Assembly: GCA_041737835.1 (NCBI GenBank)
Contig: JBGSQY010000021.1
From: Bythopirellula sp041737835
GTDB lineage: Bacteria; Planctomycetota; Planctomycetia; Pirellulales; Lacipirellulaceae
Direction: 5' to 3' (one strand)
Length of the DNA: 64,000 bases
Shown: piece by piece, positions 26,136-35,115 of the stretch
Position numbering within the stretch: position 1 is the stretch's first letter
Layout of the letters: each line of letters opens with the position of its first letter
Program-made: the position numbers and the translations under genes
Notes under the pieces: generated by a model
Database searches by the model: none
What the model saw: only the letters and a program-made list of their open reading frames with translations
What the model was told of the DNA's origin: nothing

Positions 26136-26490
26136 AGGCAGTAGGCCGAAAACCAAAACGTAATGAACAGGTAACTCTCGGCGAGTTAAAAAACGCTTCC
26201 ATGTGCCCGCCGGCAGAGGAGATCATTCATCTGGCCCATTCATCTGGCCAAGTTCGCGGCGGCAGATAAAGTGATTGCAGAACCCCACCCACATTTCAGA
26301 TTTCTCAATATAGAGTTGCTCCCATCCCCCGGTCAAGCTGCCGCGTAGGCAATAGCCGACTCGATCTCCTTATGCAATAATGAGTTACGTCTGCTGGTCG
26401 CTGGGCCACCGCCCGCTTGCAACTTTCGCTAAACTGTTTCATCGGCTCCAAGCATCTATTCTCTCACCCAGACCTTCCCGAGAACCGCGC
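26136..26490. other. Intergenic region with a 13-bp tandem repeat
   Basis: The gap between the divergent YrdC-phosphatase and MoxR genes. It contains a perfect tandem duplication, CATTCATCTGGCC at 26224-26236 and 26237-26249. An open frame from 26380 leads into the MoxR gene but has no coding character before 26491. Nothing else is seen. Confidence 0.5.
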
Positions 26491-27501
26491 ATGAGTGAAG
26501 CAAAGTCCATCGAAAAAGACGCCGCCGAGTTCGCCCAGCGTTACAAAGCCGTCAGCGAACAACTGGGCCGGGTCATCGTCGGACACGCCGACATTGTCCA
26601 TGGCGTTCTCACCTGTTTATTCGTCGGGGGCCATTGTCTGCTCGAAGGCGTTCCCGGGTTGGGTAAGACGCTGCTCGTGCGAACCCTCGCCGAAACACTG
26701 GACCTCGACTTCTCGCGGATTCAATTCACCCCCGATCTGATGCCCGCCGACATCCTTGGCACCAACATGGTGTCGGAAACGCCCGAAGGGAAACGGGTCT
26801 TTGAATTTCAGAAAGGTCCCATCTTCACGCAGATTTGTCTGGCCGACGAAATCAACCGCGCGACCCCCAAAACGCAATCCGCGATGCTCGAAACGATGCA
26901 GGAACAAAAGGTGAGCATCGCGGGCAAAGTCTTTCCCATGAAGTTGCCGTTCTTTGTGATGGCCACGCAAAACCCACTGGAACAAGAAGGCACATACCCG
27001 CTGCCCGAAGCACAGCTCGACCGGTTCTTCTTCAAGCTCGTGGTCGGTTACTCCAACCGCGAAGAGTTGGCCACGATCATCGACCGCACCACCCGCGGCC
27101 TGAACGTGAAGCCGGAAAAGGTGATGAACGGCGAAGAAATTTTACGTTGGCAACGATTGGTCCGCGAAGTCATCATTGCTCCGCACGTGCAAGATTACAT
27201 CGTGCGACTCACACTCGCCACGCATCCCAACGGACCCTTCGCGTTGCCAATCACCAACCAATATTTACGTTGGGGCAGCAGCCCCCGCGGCGCGCAGACG
27301 GTCACCCTGGCTGCCAAAGTGCGAGCCTTGCTCGGCGGCCGTTACAACGTCAGCTTCGACGACATCCGCCGTGTCTTCTTGCCCGCGATGCGTCACCGCG
27401 TGATCCTTAATTTTGAAGCCGCCGCCGAAGGGATTGAACCCGATCAGGTGCTGACCGAGATCGTCAAGAAAGTCCCCGAGAAAGCGGAAGATTCTAAGTA
27501 G
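26491..27501 (+). CDS. MoxR-family AAA+ ATPase
   Basis: A 336-residue MoxR ATPase, a chaperone-like AAA+ protein that usually works with VWA-domain partners to mature or activate protein complexes. Walker A GVPGLGKT, Walker B LADEINRA, sensor 1 MATQNPLEQEGTYPLPEAQLD-type region, and the conserved QFTPDLMPADILG loop are present. The ATG at 26491 gives the standard family N-terminus (MSEAKSIEKDAAEFAQRYKA). It is the first gene of a MoxR-DUF58-VWA set, with 69 bases before the next gene. Confidence 0.95.
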   Translation: MSEAKSIEKDAAEFAQRYKAVSEQLGRVIVGHADIVHGVLTCLFVGGHCLLEGVPGLGKTLLVRTLAETLDLDFSRIQFTPDLMPADILGTNMVSETPEGKRVFEFQKGPIFTQICLADEINRATPKTQSAMLETMQEQKVSIAGKVFPMKLPFFVMATQNPLEQEGTYPLPEAQLDRFFFKLVVGYSNREELATIIDRTTRGLNVKPEKVMNGEEILRWQRLVREVIIAPHVQDYIVRLTLATHPNGPFALPITNQYLRWGSSPRGAQTVTLAAKVRALLGGRYNVSFDDIRRVFLPAMRHRVILNFEAAAEGIEPDQVLTEIVKKVPEKAEDSK

Positions 27502-27570
27502 CCAAATCATTCTACGCAGAACATCTAACGCCAGGGGAATACAATCCCGGGGCGCGAGCGAACCAAACCT

Positions 27571-28464
27571 ATGCCCGGCGTCACCGATACCAAACTCCTG
27601 TCGCCCGCTTTGTGTGCCCAACTCGAACGCTTGGAGTTGGTGACGCGCAAGATCTTTCGTGGCCGCATGAAGGGGGAACGCCGCAGCAAACGCAAAGGGC
27701 AAAGTGTCGAGTTTGCCGACTTCCGCAACTATGTGGCCGGTGATGATCTCCGCCAGCTCGATTGGAATCTCTACGCCCGACTCGACAAGCTGATCCTCAA
27801 ATTGTTTCTCGAAGAGGAGGATTTGCATTTTTATGCGCTGATTGATTCGAGCCTCTCGATGAATTTTGGCTCGCCGACGAAGCTGGAATACGCCAAGCAA
27901 CTCGCCGCGGCCTTGGGCTTTGTTGGCTTAATCAGAGCCGATCGCGTGCGGATCGAAACGCTCAATCAGGCCGTAAGTCAGCGCAGCCCCTCCTTTCGCG
28001 GCCGTGCCAGTGCCTGGCGGATGATTCAGCAAGTAGAGGCCATCCAACCCGCCGGTGAAACACGACTCGCACAGGGAGTGAAAAACTTTTGCCTGCGCAA
28101 CCCGGGACGCGGCGTTGTCGTGCTGATCAGCGATCTCATGGACAAAGAGGGCTACGAAACGGCGCTTAAGTATTTTGTGTCGCACGAAATGGATTGCTTT
28201 GTGATTCAGGTTCTATCGCAAGAAGAACTTGAACCCGACGTGAAAGGGGATCTCCGCCTCGTTGATTGCGAGGATCAGAACGAAGCGGAAATCACCGTGA
28301 GCGCTCCGCTCTTACGTAAATACCAGCAAACGCTCAACGGTTTTGTCGCCGCAGCCCAACAGTTTTGCTCCAAGCGAGGCTTGCACTATCTGCTCGCCAA
28401 CAATCAGGTGCCCGTGGAAGAACTCGTATCCAAGCATCTCCGCCGGCGAGGGCTCGTGCGGTAA
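27571..28464 (+). CDS. DUF58 / von Willebrand factor A-like protein
   Basis: A 297-residue DUF58 protein, the usual partner of MoxR ATPases. The signature RSKRKGQSVEFADFRNYVAG followed by DDLRQLDWNLYARLDKL is clear, and a VWA-like metal site is present in LIDSSLSMNFG (DxSxS). No membrane helix is seen, so it is probably cytoplasmic or bound to its partners. The stop is immediately followed by the next gene's ATG. Confidence 0.93.
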   Translation: MPGVTDTKLLSPALCAQLERLELVTRKIFRGRMKGERRSKRKGQSVEFADFRNYVAGDDLRQLDWNLYARLDKLILKLFLEEEDLHFYALIDSSLSMNFGSPTKLEYAKQLAAALGFVGLIRADRVRIETLNQAVSQRSPSFRGRASAWRMIQQVEAIQPAGETRLAQGVKNFCLRNPGRGVVVLISDLMDKEGYETALKYFVSHEMDCFVIQVLSQEELEPDVKGDLRLVDCEDQNEAEITVSAPLLRKYQQTLNGFVAAAQQFCSKRGLHYLLANNQVPVEELVSKHLRRRGLVR

Positions 28465-30495
28465 ATGGACATGCTCTTTCGCAACACGCTGGGCCCCACC
28501 GCTTGGATGATCATGGGGGCGATCCCGTTGGCGATCTTTGCGCTCTATTTTCTCAAGCTCAAGCGCCAACCGCTTGAAGTGCCGAGCACATACCTCTGGC
28601 ATCGCGTGATTGAAGATTTGCACGTGAACAGCTTTTGGCAACGCCTGCGGAAAAGCTTACTACTGTTTCTGCAATTGCTGATCGCGGCATTAGCGATCCT
28701 GGCGTTGCTCCGTCCGGGGTGGCAGGGCGAAACACTCGAAGGCGAGCGGTTTATCTTCCTCATCGACAACTCGGCCAGCATGTCGGCCACTGATGCCGAA
28801 AACGGCCAGTCGCGGCTTGATGAGGCCAAGAGCCGTGCCTCTTCATTAATCGATCAAATGGAATCGAGCATGTCGGCGATGGTCATCGCCTTTGCCGATC
28901 AGCCGGTGGTTGTGCAGGAATTCACCGGCAATCGTCGCCGCTTGCAGGATGCCGTGAATCGCATTCAACCGACTGCCGCCCAAACCGATTTCTCGGGGGC
29001 CCTGCGACTGGCCGATGGCTTTGCCAATCCACAGACTGAGCAAACGCAGGAAGAATCAACCGATGCAGCGCCGAAACCGCAGCCTGTGGAGCTTTTCATC
29101 CTAAGTGATGGCCGCTTTGGGAATGTCGACGACTTTTCGCTGGGCAATCTCCAGCCGAAATTTTTACCGCTGGGAACCGAAACGGCTGAAAATCTGTCGA
29201 TAACGGCGCTCAACACCCGGCGTGGCGAAGATCGCCCCGATCAATTGCAGGCCTTCGTTCAAGTGGCCAACGCCAGTGCGAATGAAACGACAGCCACCGT
29301 GGCCTTGCATTTGAACGATCAATTGGTCGACGCCACGGAGGTGAAGCTGCCGGCTCGCGGAACCGGTTCCGCCACCTTTCTGTTGTCTAACGATGCCCAA
29401 GGAACCTTGCGGGCAGTGGTTGACCCCGCCGCCGGATTTCAGGACCGTCTAACCGTCGATAACACGGCCTATGCAGTTTTAGAAACCGGCGGTGATTCCC
29501 GCGTGTTGCTTGTCACCCCGGGCAACAGCGCTTTGGAAGCAGCATTGGAAACCGAACGTTCCCAGCGTTTTGCCAAGATCGACAAGCTCTCGCCGAATGA
29601 CTTAGAGACACCCGAATTCAACCGTCAGGTTGCCACGGGCAACTACGATTTGATCATCTTCGACCAATGCGCGCCTCAAAAGATGCCCGACGCTAATACC
29701 TTATTCATTGGTCGCCGCCCGCCGCTCGAGAGATGGCAAGCAGGTGAATCGAGCGACACCGTCTTTGGCCCACAGATTATCGATTGGGATCGCAGCCATC
29801 CGCTGTTGAATCTGATCGAGCTGGGGGGCGTGCAGATTGTCGATGCGCAAACTGTGAAGCCGCCGTTGGGTGGCCGCGTGCTCGTTGATTCCACGGCCGG
29901 GCCTTTGATGGCGATTGCCCCCCGCGATCGATTTGAAGACGTCGTGCTGGGTTTTGAAATCGTCGGCACGAACGAAGCAGGCCAGCGGACATTCAACACT
30001 GATTGGCCACGTAAGCATAGCTTCCCCAGTTTCTGGCTCAACGTGCTTGAGCATTTTGCACAACACTCCGACACGCAGGAAATCCATCGCCCCGACGAAC
30101 TGGTCGAGTTGCACTTACCGCCGGGCGAAAGTCGCGTGGAGATGGAATTGCCCGACGGCGCGACCATTCCGATGGAAGCAGATGTTGCGGGACAGTTGGC
30201 ATTCCAAGACACAGAGCGGCCGGGAATCTACCAAGTGCTTCGCAATGGTGAAGTTGTCAAGCGGTTTGCCGTCAACTTGTTTGACCGGCAGGAGAGTGAC
30301 GTGGCTTTACAGACGGCCAGCGCCGGGGAGGGGGGGCTGAATGTCGTCAAAAGCCTGGAGATTGGCTACGTTGACGTGGCCGCCGAAGCGCCCAATGCCG
30401 ATATCCGTAAGGAGTTATGGATGCCCCTGCTGGTATTGGCACTGGTTGTGCTAATGGTGGAATGGTATATCTATAATCGCCGTGTTTACATCTAA
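28465..30495 (+). CDS. BatA/VWA-type membrane protein
   Basis: A 676-residue membrane protein with the BatA N-terminal domain: two helices (residues ~10-30 and ~62-85) around LKLKRQPLEVPSTYLWHRV, then a VWA domain with the metal-ion site FLIDNSASMSATD near residue 95, a long periplasmic beta-rich part, and a C-terminal helix (WMPLLVLALVVLMVEWYIY). It abuts the DUF58 gene with no gap. Together with MoxR and DUF58 it forms the widespread aerotolerance-type (Bat-like) unit thought to act on envelope integrity; the exact target is unknown. Confidence 0.9.
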   Translation: MDMLFRNTLGPTAWMIMGAIPLAIFALYFLKLKRQPLEVPSTYLWHRVIEDLHVNSFWQRLRKSLLLFLQLLIAALAILALLRPGWQGETLEGERFIFLIDNSASMSATDAENGQSRLDEAKSRASSLIDQMESSMSAMVIAFADQPVVVQEFTGNRRRLQDAVNRIQPTAAQTDFSGALRLADGFANPQTEQTQEESTDAAPKPQPVELFILSDGRFGNVDDFSLGNLQPKFLPLGTETAENLSITALNTRRGEDRPDQLQAFVQVANASANETTATVALHLNDQLVDATEVKLPARGTGSATFLLSNDAQGTLRAVVDPAAGFQDRLTVDNTAYAVLETGGDSRVLLVTPGNSALEAALETERSQRFAKIDKLSPNDLETPEFNRQVATGNYDLIIFDQCAPQKMPDANTLFIGRRPPLERWQAGESSDTVFGPQIIDWDRSHPLLNLIELGGVQIVDAQTVKPPLGGRVLVDSTAGPLMAIAPRDRFEDVVLGFEIVGTNEAGQRTFNTDWPRKHSFPSFWLNVLEHFAQHSDTQEIHRPDELVELHLPPGESRVEMELPDGATIPMEADVAGQLAFQDTERPGIYQVLRNGEVVKRFAVNLFDRQESDVALQTASAGEGGLNVVKSLEIGYVDVAAEAPNADIRKELWMPLLVLALVVLMVEWYIYNRRVYI

Positions 30496-30554
30496 TCAGG
30501 CAATCACGGCGGCGTGGAATCAACACAGGAAGGCGGAAGTTTCTCCGCGGAGCG

Positions 30555-31277
30555 ATGCAAAAAACAATTGACGAACGGCATGCCGAAAAGAAACAAAACG
30601 CAGCGCTCAAGCGCTTCATCGAAAGTGACCTCATCAGCCGGGTGAGCGACGAAGAATATCGCAAGAAGGTTCGAAAGGTTTATGGTGGTCCGCAGGGGGC
30701 GCTCCTCTCCACGGCCAGCATGTTGTCGCTGCATATTCCCTTGGGCGAGCGACTTTTTCGCAAACGCAAATTTGACCTTCGCGGCATGCGCTCGATTCTC
30801 GATGTCGGCAGCGGTGCCGGTCAAATCGCCCAGCACCTGTTGAAGTACGCTGACGCCCAATCCGAAATCTATTGCACCGACTTATCGCAACCGATGCTCG
30901 AGCGAGCTCGCGTGCGGCTCAAGAGTTCACGCCCACGCTTTGTGACCGCCGACATTGTTCATCTTCCCTTTGAAGACAATGCATTCGACGGAGTGACCTG
31001 CGGCTATGTTTTGGAGCACCTAGCCAATCCTCGGCCGGGCCTCGCGGAACTCGCACGAGTGATGAAGCCCGGCGGACGAATGCTCCTGTTGGTGACCGAA
31101 GACAGCGTCGCCGGAGCCTGGACGAGCCGCCTTTGGTGTTGCCGCACACACAATCGCCGCGAGTTGATGCAGATCTGCCAGGAAGTCGGCATCCCCTGCA
31201 AACAAGAGCTTTGGTACACCAAGATGCACGCGGCCATGCGCGCCGGCGGCATTTGCCTTGAACTGCAAAAGCAATAA
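30555..31277 (+). CDS. Class I SAM-dependent methyltransferase
   Basis: A 240-residue methyltransferase of the UbiE/Methyltransf_11 type. Motif I ILDVGSGAGQIAQHL near residue 80 binds S-adenosylmethionine, IYCTDLSQPMLERAR is motif II with the acidic Asp, and LPFEDNAFDGVTCGYVLEHL is the post-motif region. The substrate cannot be told; small quinone or lipid methylation is typical. The first ~70 residues form a basic helical extension not seen in all members. It follows the VWA gene by 59 bases on the same strand and may be the last gene of that operon. Confidence 0.85.
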   Translation: MQKTIDERHAEKKQNAALKRFIESDLISRVSDEEYRKKVRKVYGGPQGALLSTASMLSLHIPLGERLFRKRKFDLRGMRSILDVGSGAGQIAQHLLKYADAQSEIYCTDLSQPMLERARVRLKSSRPRFVTADIVHLPFEDNAFDGVTCGYVLEHLANPRPGLAELARVMKPGGRMLLLVTEDSVAGAWTSRLWCCRTHNRRELMQICQEVGIPCKQELWYTKMHAAMRAGGICLELQKQ

Positions 31278-31285
31278 AGCAAATC

Positions 31286-31501
31286 TCAGTTGTACGGATT
31301 GCTGCTCGGAATATCCAAGTAAGAATTGTGCAGCTTTTCTTGAATCGAGTTGCCGCACTTAGGGCACTCTATGTAGAAGCGGAATCCAATCGAAGTTTGC
31401 TCTGACATCGATTGACCTTGAAGAACTGGCATTTTGGTGAGCTGCTCTTTACGTAGGCATTTGGCATCTTCACCGCATTTGTCACAAATAATTGTCTGCA
31501 T
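31286..31501 (-). CDS. Small zinc-ribbon protein
   Basis: A 71-residue protein with two CxxC knuckles, ICDKCGED near the start and ECPKCGNS in the middle, which fits one treble-clef or zinc-ribbon fold binding a single zinc ion. A strong ribosome site AGGAG lies six bases before the ATG. The spacing between knuckles contains a Gln/Ser/Met-rich loop. No family is recognised; nucleic-acid or protein binding is possible. Convergent with the methyltransferase gene, with only eight bases between the stops. Confidence 0.7.
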   Translation of the reverse strand: MQTIICDKCGEDAKCLRKEQLTKMPVLQGQSMSEQTSIGFRFYIECPKCGNSIQEKLHNSYLDIPSSNPYN

Positions 31502-31708
31502 TCAGTCTCCTATTCCGTTTGAGCGATCGAATAAACTCGAAGCTCTTGAAGTACCGTATTCTACTCGATTGCCGCGCGGAGTGCTTCAAAATCCCTAAAT
31601 GTTTGCCGATGAGGGCCATCTCGGCTCCATAATGCGCGAATCCTGCCTGTAAAAGGCTGAGAATGCAATGAAGTCACTTCCGGTTTGCTAACTACCGCCG
31701 CTAGCCAT

Positions 31709-32884
31709 CTATTTGGCGCTTGCCAACTCCAGCAGCGCAATCTCCGGCGGACAGAGCAACCTGAGAGGTGTTTCTCCTGCGATGCCGCGCGTGACGTGCA
31801 TCACCGTGTTGCCGCGACGGAACGTTCCCGCAGCGAAGCGCGTGCCATACAGACTAGGCGCAGCGACGGCTCCCAAAATCGGAAAGCAAACCTGCCCCCC
31901 GTGTGCGTGGCCAGCCACCACCAGGTCACCATCCCTCGCACACGCCCAATCGAATTGATCGGGGGTATGAGTTAGCAGCAGCCGAAACGGAGTTTCGGTT
32001 GAGTTAGAGCGCGCAGGCAATTCAGGAAGCCGCGGTCCCCAAGGTGCTTCATTACCCGCGATCAAAACAGGACAATCATTCCACTGAGCGGTCAGACTTT
32101 TCCCGCCAACGTAGATCAATCCCCGCGCCGTAAGATCATCCACCGTCCGGCGAGTATCGATGTAGAAATCGTGGTTACCCAGGATGAAGTAAACGCCGTA
32201 TTTAGCTCGCAATAGAGCCAGACTATCGTACAGCCAATCGCGATACGCTTCGATTTCGACAAGGTCACCGGTGATCACAATCACGTCGGCCTGTAAACGC
32301 TTAACCTCGTTGGCGACGTTCAAATACCATTCGGGCCCAATCCGCCCAGTGACGTGCAAATCGCTGATGTGCGCGATCCGTAGCCCCACCAGTTTCTCAG
32401 GCAGCCGAGGAATCAACAGCCGCTTGGTATCCAGAGCGAGCTTAAAAACTTCATTGCCGGGAACAAGTCCCACCATCTGAGAATACAACCCACGCAAAGT
32501 ATCTTTGGGTAGCGGCTGGTCAGGTTTGAGAAACGTGCGTTCTTTGGAGCGAACCGTGTGCGGATCGTCGTCTTGAAAACCACGAATAAATCGCGCTAAG
32601 AGTTTCCCCATTCCAAACACAGCACAGCCCAAACAATAGGTCACGGCGAAGCTGGCCAACGGCCCGGTGTTTTGCGAATTGAAGAAGTAATCGCCGTCGC
32701 GCCACCACTGCCAGGCAACCACCAAGGGCAACGTGGCAAACGTCGTGAAGCCGGCCCAAGTTAGAAAATCGATGAGCCGATGCGGGCCCGCCCAGGCATG
32801 CAGACGGTTAACCAGCGCGATCCAGAAATAGCCGTGCCCCAGCAATGCGAACAGGGCGATGAGCGTGAGCAGGGCAGGGTGCAT
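31709..32884 (-). CDS. Membrane-anchored calcineurin-like metallophosphoesterase
   Basis: A 391-residue protein with three or four N-terminal membrane helices (residues ~1-115) followed by a metallophosphoesterase domain. Metal-binding motifs: ISDLHV, ITGDLVEIE, ILGNHDFYID and GHAHGGQV near the C-terminus; all are intact. The family includes UDP-diacylglucosamine hydrolase-like and phosphodiesterase enzymes; membrane anchoring suggests a lipid or envelope substrate, but this is open. The ATG at 32884 is used, although a TTG at 32905 has a better-placed purine-rich stretch. It follows the PAS-GAF-receiver gene by 38 bases and may be co-transcribed with it. Confidence 0.85.
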   Translation of the reverse strand: MHPALLTLIALFALLGHGYFWIALVNRLHAWAGPHRLIDFLTWAGFTTFATLPLVVAWQWWRDGDYFFNSQNTGPLASFAVTYCLGCAVFGMGKLLARFIRGFQDDDPHTVRSKERTFLKPDQPLPKDTLRGLYSQMVGLVPGNEVFKLALDTKRLLIPRLPEKLVGLRIAHISDLHVTGRIGPEWYLNVANEVKRLQADVIVITGDLVEIEAYRDWLYDSLALLRAKYGVYFILGNHDFYIDTRRTVDDLTARGLIYVGGKSLTAQWNDCPVLIAGNEAPWGPRLPELPARSNSTETPFRLLLTHTPDQFDWACARDGDLVVAGHAHGGQVCFPILGAVAAPSLYGTRFAAGTFRRGNTVMHVTRGIAGETPLRLLCPPEIALLELASAK

Positions 32885-32922
32885 GGGCCAATATCCGTTT
32901 GGCAATCGCCGCCGGCACTCCG

Positions 32923-34689
32923 CTAGGCTGAACCCTCGCGGCCGTCGATGGTTGTTTCCACGACGCTCACCAACTGATCCAAGCGGAACGGCTTATACAA
33001 CACGTGCTGCAAGCCGGCTTGCCGGGCCTTGACGATCGAATGGCCTGGATCGTAACCAAAGCCGGTCATCAGCACCATCGGCACTTTTTCCATGAGCTCC
33101 GAGAGCTTCGTCATCAATTCATAGCCGTTCATGTCCGGTAGACGAATATCGGCGATAATCACGTCGTAACTCGACCCCGCGGCCAGATTCCGAACCATCA
33201 AGCGAGCTTCGTTGCCGTCGTGGGCCGTTTCCACAATACAGTGATACCGTTCCAGCAAGCCATGAGCCGCCGAACGAACTGATTCATCGGCATCGACCAC
33301 GAGAATTCGCTTACCCACCAGTTTGGGCCGGGAATCGGTCGAACCGGTCGCCGGTTGGGCCTGCGTGGGACTCATGCTTTGTCCCACTTTTTGAATCACT
33401 TGCTTGATGTCGCGGGCATTCCGCAAGATTCGATGCAACCGCTCGACCACGTCGGGCTCATGGCCGATGTAGCGTTCCATGATATTGACCGCGTCGTTGA
33501 GTATCACGTCCACGGGCAAGGCGACGGCGCTGTGAATCGCTTCCACGCTGGCCGCGGCGGTGCTGGCCTTTTCCGCGGCCAACAATTCCAGCGTATTAAG
33601 GGCGACGGCCACGCTACGAGCAAAAATTTCAAGAAACTGTAGGTCGCTTTCCGAAAAAGCGTTCCCCTCGGGGCTTTCGACGTTGAGCGTACCGATCACC
33701 TGCTCGTGCAAAATCAGCGGAACGGTCAGCGAACTTCGCGCTCCTTCGGCCCCCGACAAATACAGCGGGTCGTCGGTGGTGTGTTCACAGATGTAACTCT
33801 TACCCGTGGCGGCAACAAATCCCGTCACACCATTGCCGTTGGTTTGAGCATACAGCTTACGGGCGGCCGCTTCGGGAGCCATGCCGACTTCCAACAGCGG
33901 AATCAGTTCGCCCGTGTCCTGATCCAACATTCGAATCTCGACCACGTCGAGCTGCAAAATGTCTTGGATGCATTGCAGAATGTTCGACTTGAGCAGTTCG
34001 ATCCGCTCTTCTTCGGCGAGTTGCGAGACGTCGCTCGTCGTGAGGTCGGCCAGTTCAACGCCAGCTTGATGAATGGCCGCGAGTTTCTGTTGCTGCAAAA
34101 CTTCTTGGCTCATGTCGTGAACGGTCACGACCAAATTTTGCGGGGCCGCATCGCTGCCGGCGGCAAAGACGGGGGCCGCGTGCAGGCGATAATATTTATT
34201 GTCATTACAGCGCATGATCGACGCACATGCGCGTCGCGTGGCCAAGGCACTATGCAGTGGACAAAAATCGGGGCCCAGCAATTCGGGGCTTCCCATGACG
34301 CGGTAAAAATTCTCACCGATCACGCTCTCCGAGCCGGTCCATTCCCGTAACCGGCCATTGCCCCACAGGACTTTGTTCTCTTTATCGAGCAGCACGACCC
34401 CGTCGGGCATGCCTTCGAGAATGCGATCGCCGCAGATAATTTTGCTCAAGTCCAACGACTTGGCGAAATGATCGGTGTCGCAATAGACGGCGGCGAATTC
34501 TCCTGCCACGAGATTCGAAAGAACTTCCAGCGCCGAATCGACGCGGACGATTTCAATATCGTTGCCAAAGTGCGAGCTGAAGTCGACCTGAGAATCGTGC
34601 GCACCGCCCAGGAATAAAATCTTGGGGCGCTCACCTACCTGCTCGCTCTCGAATGACGCACTTTCTGGCGACACGCTGGGTCCTGACAC
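32923..34689 (-). CDS. PAS-GAF-receiver protein without kinase domain
   Basis: A 588-residue signalling protein beginning with GTG (GGAAG about 10 bases upstream). Order: an N-terminal receiver-like segment lacking acidic residues (PKILFLGGAHDSQV, ~22-85), a PAS domain (GMPDGVVLLDKENKVLWGNG, ~88-190), a GAF domain (~215-375, VTGFVAATGKSYI and SSLTVPLILHEQVIGTLNVE), a helical linker, and a C-terminal receiver (ILVVDADE, phosphoacceptor Asp in IIADIRLPDMNG, YKPF). No histidine kinase ATPase domain and no DNA-binding output are present, so it probably passes phosphate or ligand state to a partner encoded elsewhere. Confidence 0.85.
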   Translation of the reverse strand: MSGPSVSPESASFESEQVGERPKILFLGGAHDSQVDFSSHFGNDIEIVRVDSALEVLSNLVAGEFAAVYCDTDHFAKSLDLSKIICGDRILEGMPDGVVLLDKENKVLWGNGRLREWTGSESVIGENFYRVMGSPELLGPDFCPLHSALATRRACASIMRCNDNKYYRLHAAPVFAAGSDAAPQNLVVTVHDMSQEVLQQQKLAAIHQAGVELADLTTSDVSQLAEEERIELLKSNILQCIQDILQLDVVEIRMLDQDTGELIPLLEVGMAPEAAARKLYAQTNGNGVTGFVAATGKSYICEHTTDDPLYLSGAEGARSSLTVPLILHEQVIGTLNVESPEGNAFSESDLQFLEIFARSVAVALNTLELLAAEKASTAAASVEAIHSAVALPVDVILNDAVNIMERYIGHEPDVVERLHRILRNARDIKQVIQKVGQSMSPTQAQPATGSTDSRPKLVGKRILVVDADESVRSAAHGLLERYHCIVETAHDGNEARLMVRNLAAGSSYDVIIADIRLPDMNGYELMTKLSELMEKVPMVLMTGFGYDPGHSIVKARQAGLQHVLYKPFRLDQLVSVVETTIDGREGSA

Positions 34690-35115
34690 CGCAAACTTCC
34701 AAGTGCCGTTACTGAGTGGCCACGGACCGCACGCAATCGTGCTTATGACACCGCTGCCTCATGAATATTAGACCACAGTATAGTTTCTGTCACAAATCAC
34801 CACAAGTTTGAGTGTCCGCATGTTAAGACGCTAATCACAAGAAATCTAACCGTTGATGCAATCTCACGAGAGACACCGCCTTCGCACTACGATTGCACGA
34901 AGTACGCAGACGAATCAAAAACTCTCGAAAAAACTGCTGAAAAATGAACTGCCCAAGCGGCACGCGGTTTCGTACAATTTTGGGTCCCACCCACCGAATC
35001 ATCCGCCGCCGACAATCTCGGTGCGGAATCTCCGTTGTAGACGGTTCTCGGAGCATCCCCCTGCAGTTGGCTGGGACATTTTGCAGCCTCACGTTCAAAT
35101 CGAGTCGATCACAGT
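34690..35115. other. Intergenic region before typA
   Basis: A 426-base gap between divergent genes. One 93-codon open frame lies inside (34853-35134) but overlaps the typA start and has no recognisable product. No tRNA, terminator or clear operator is seen; it presumably contains the typA promoter and leader. Confidence 0.4.
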
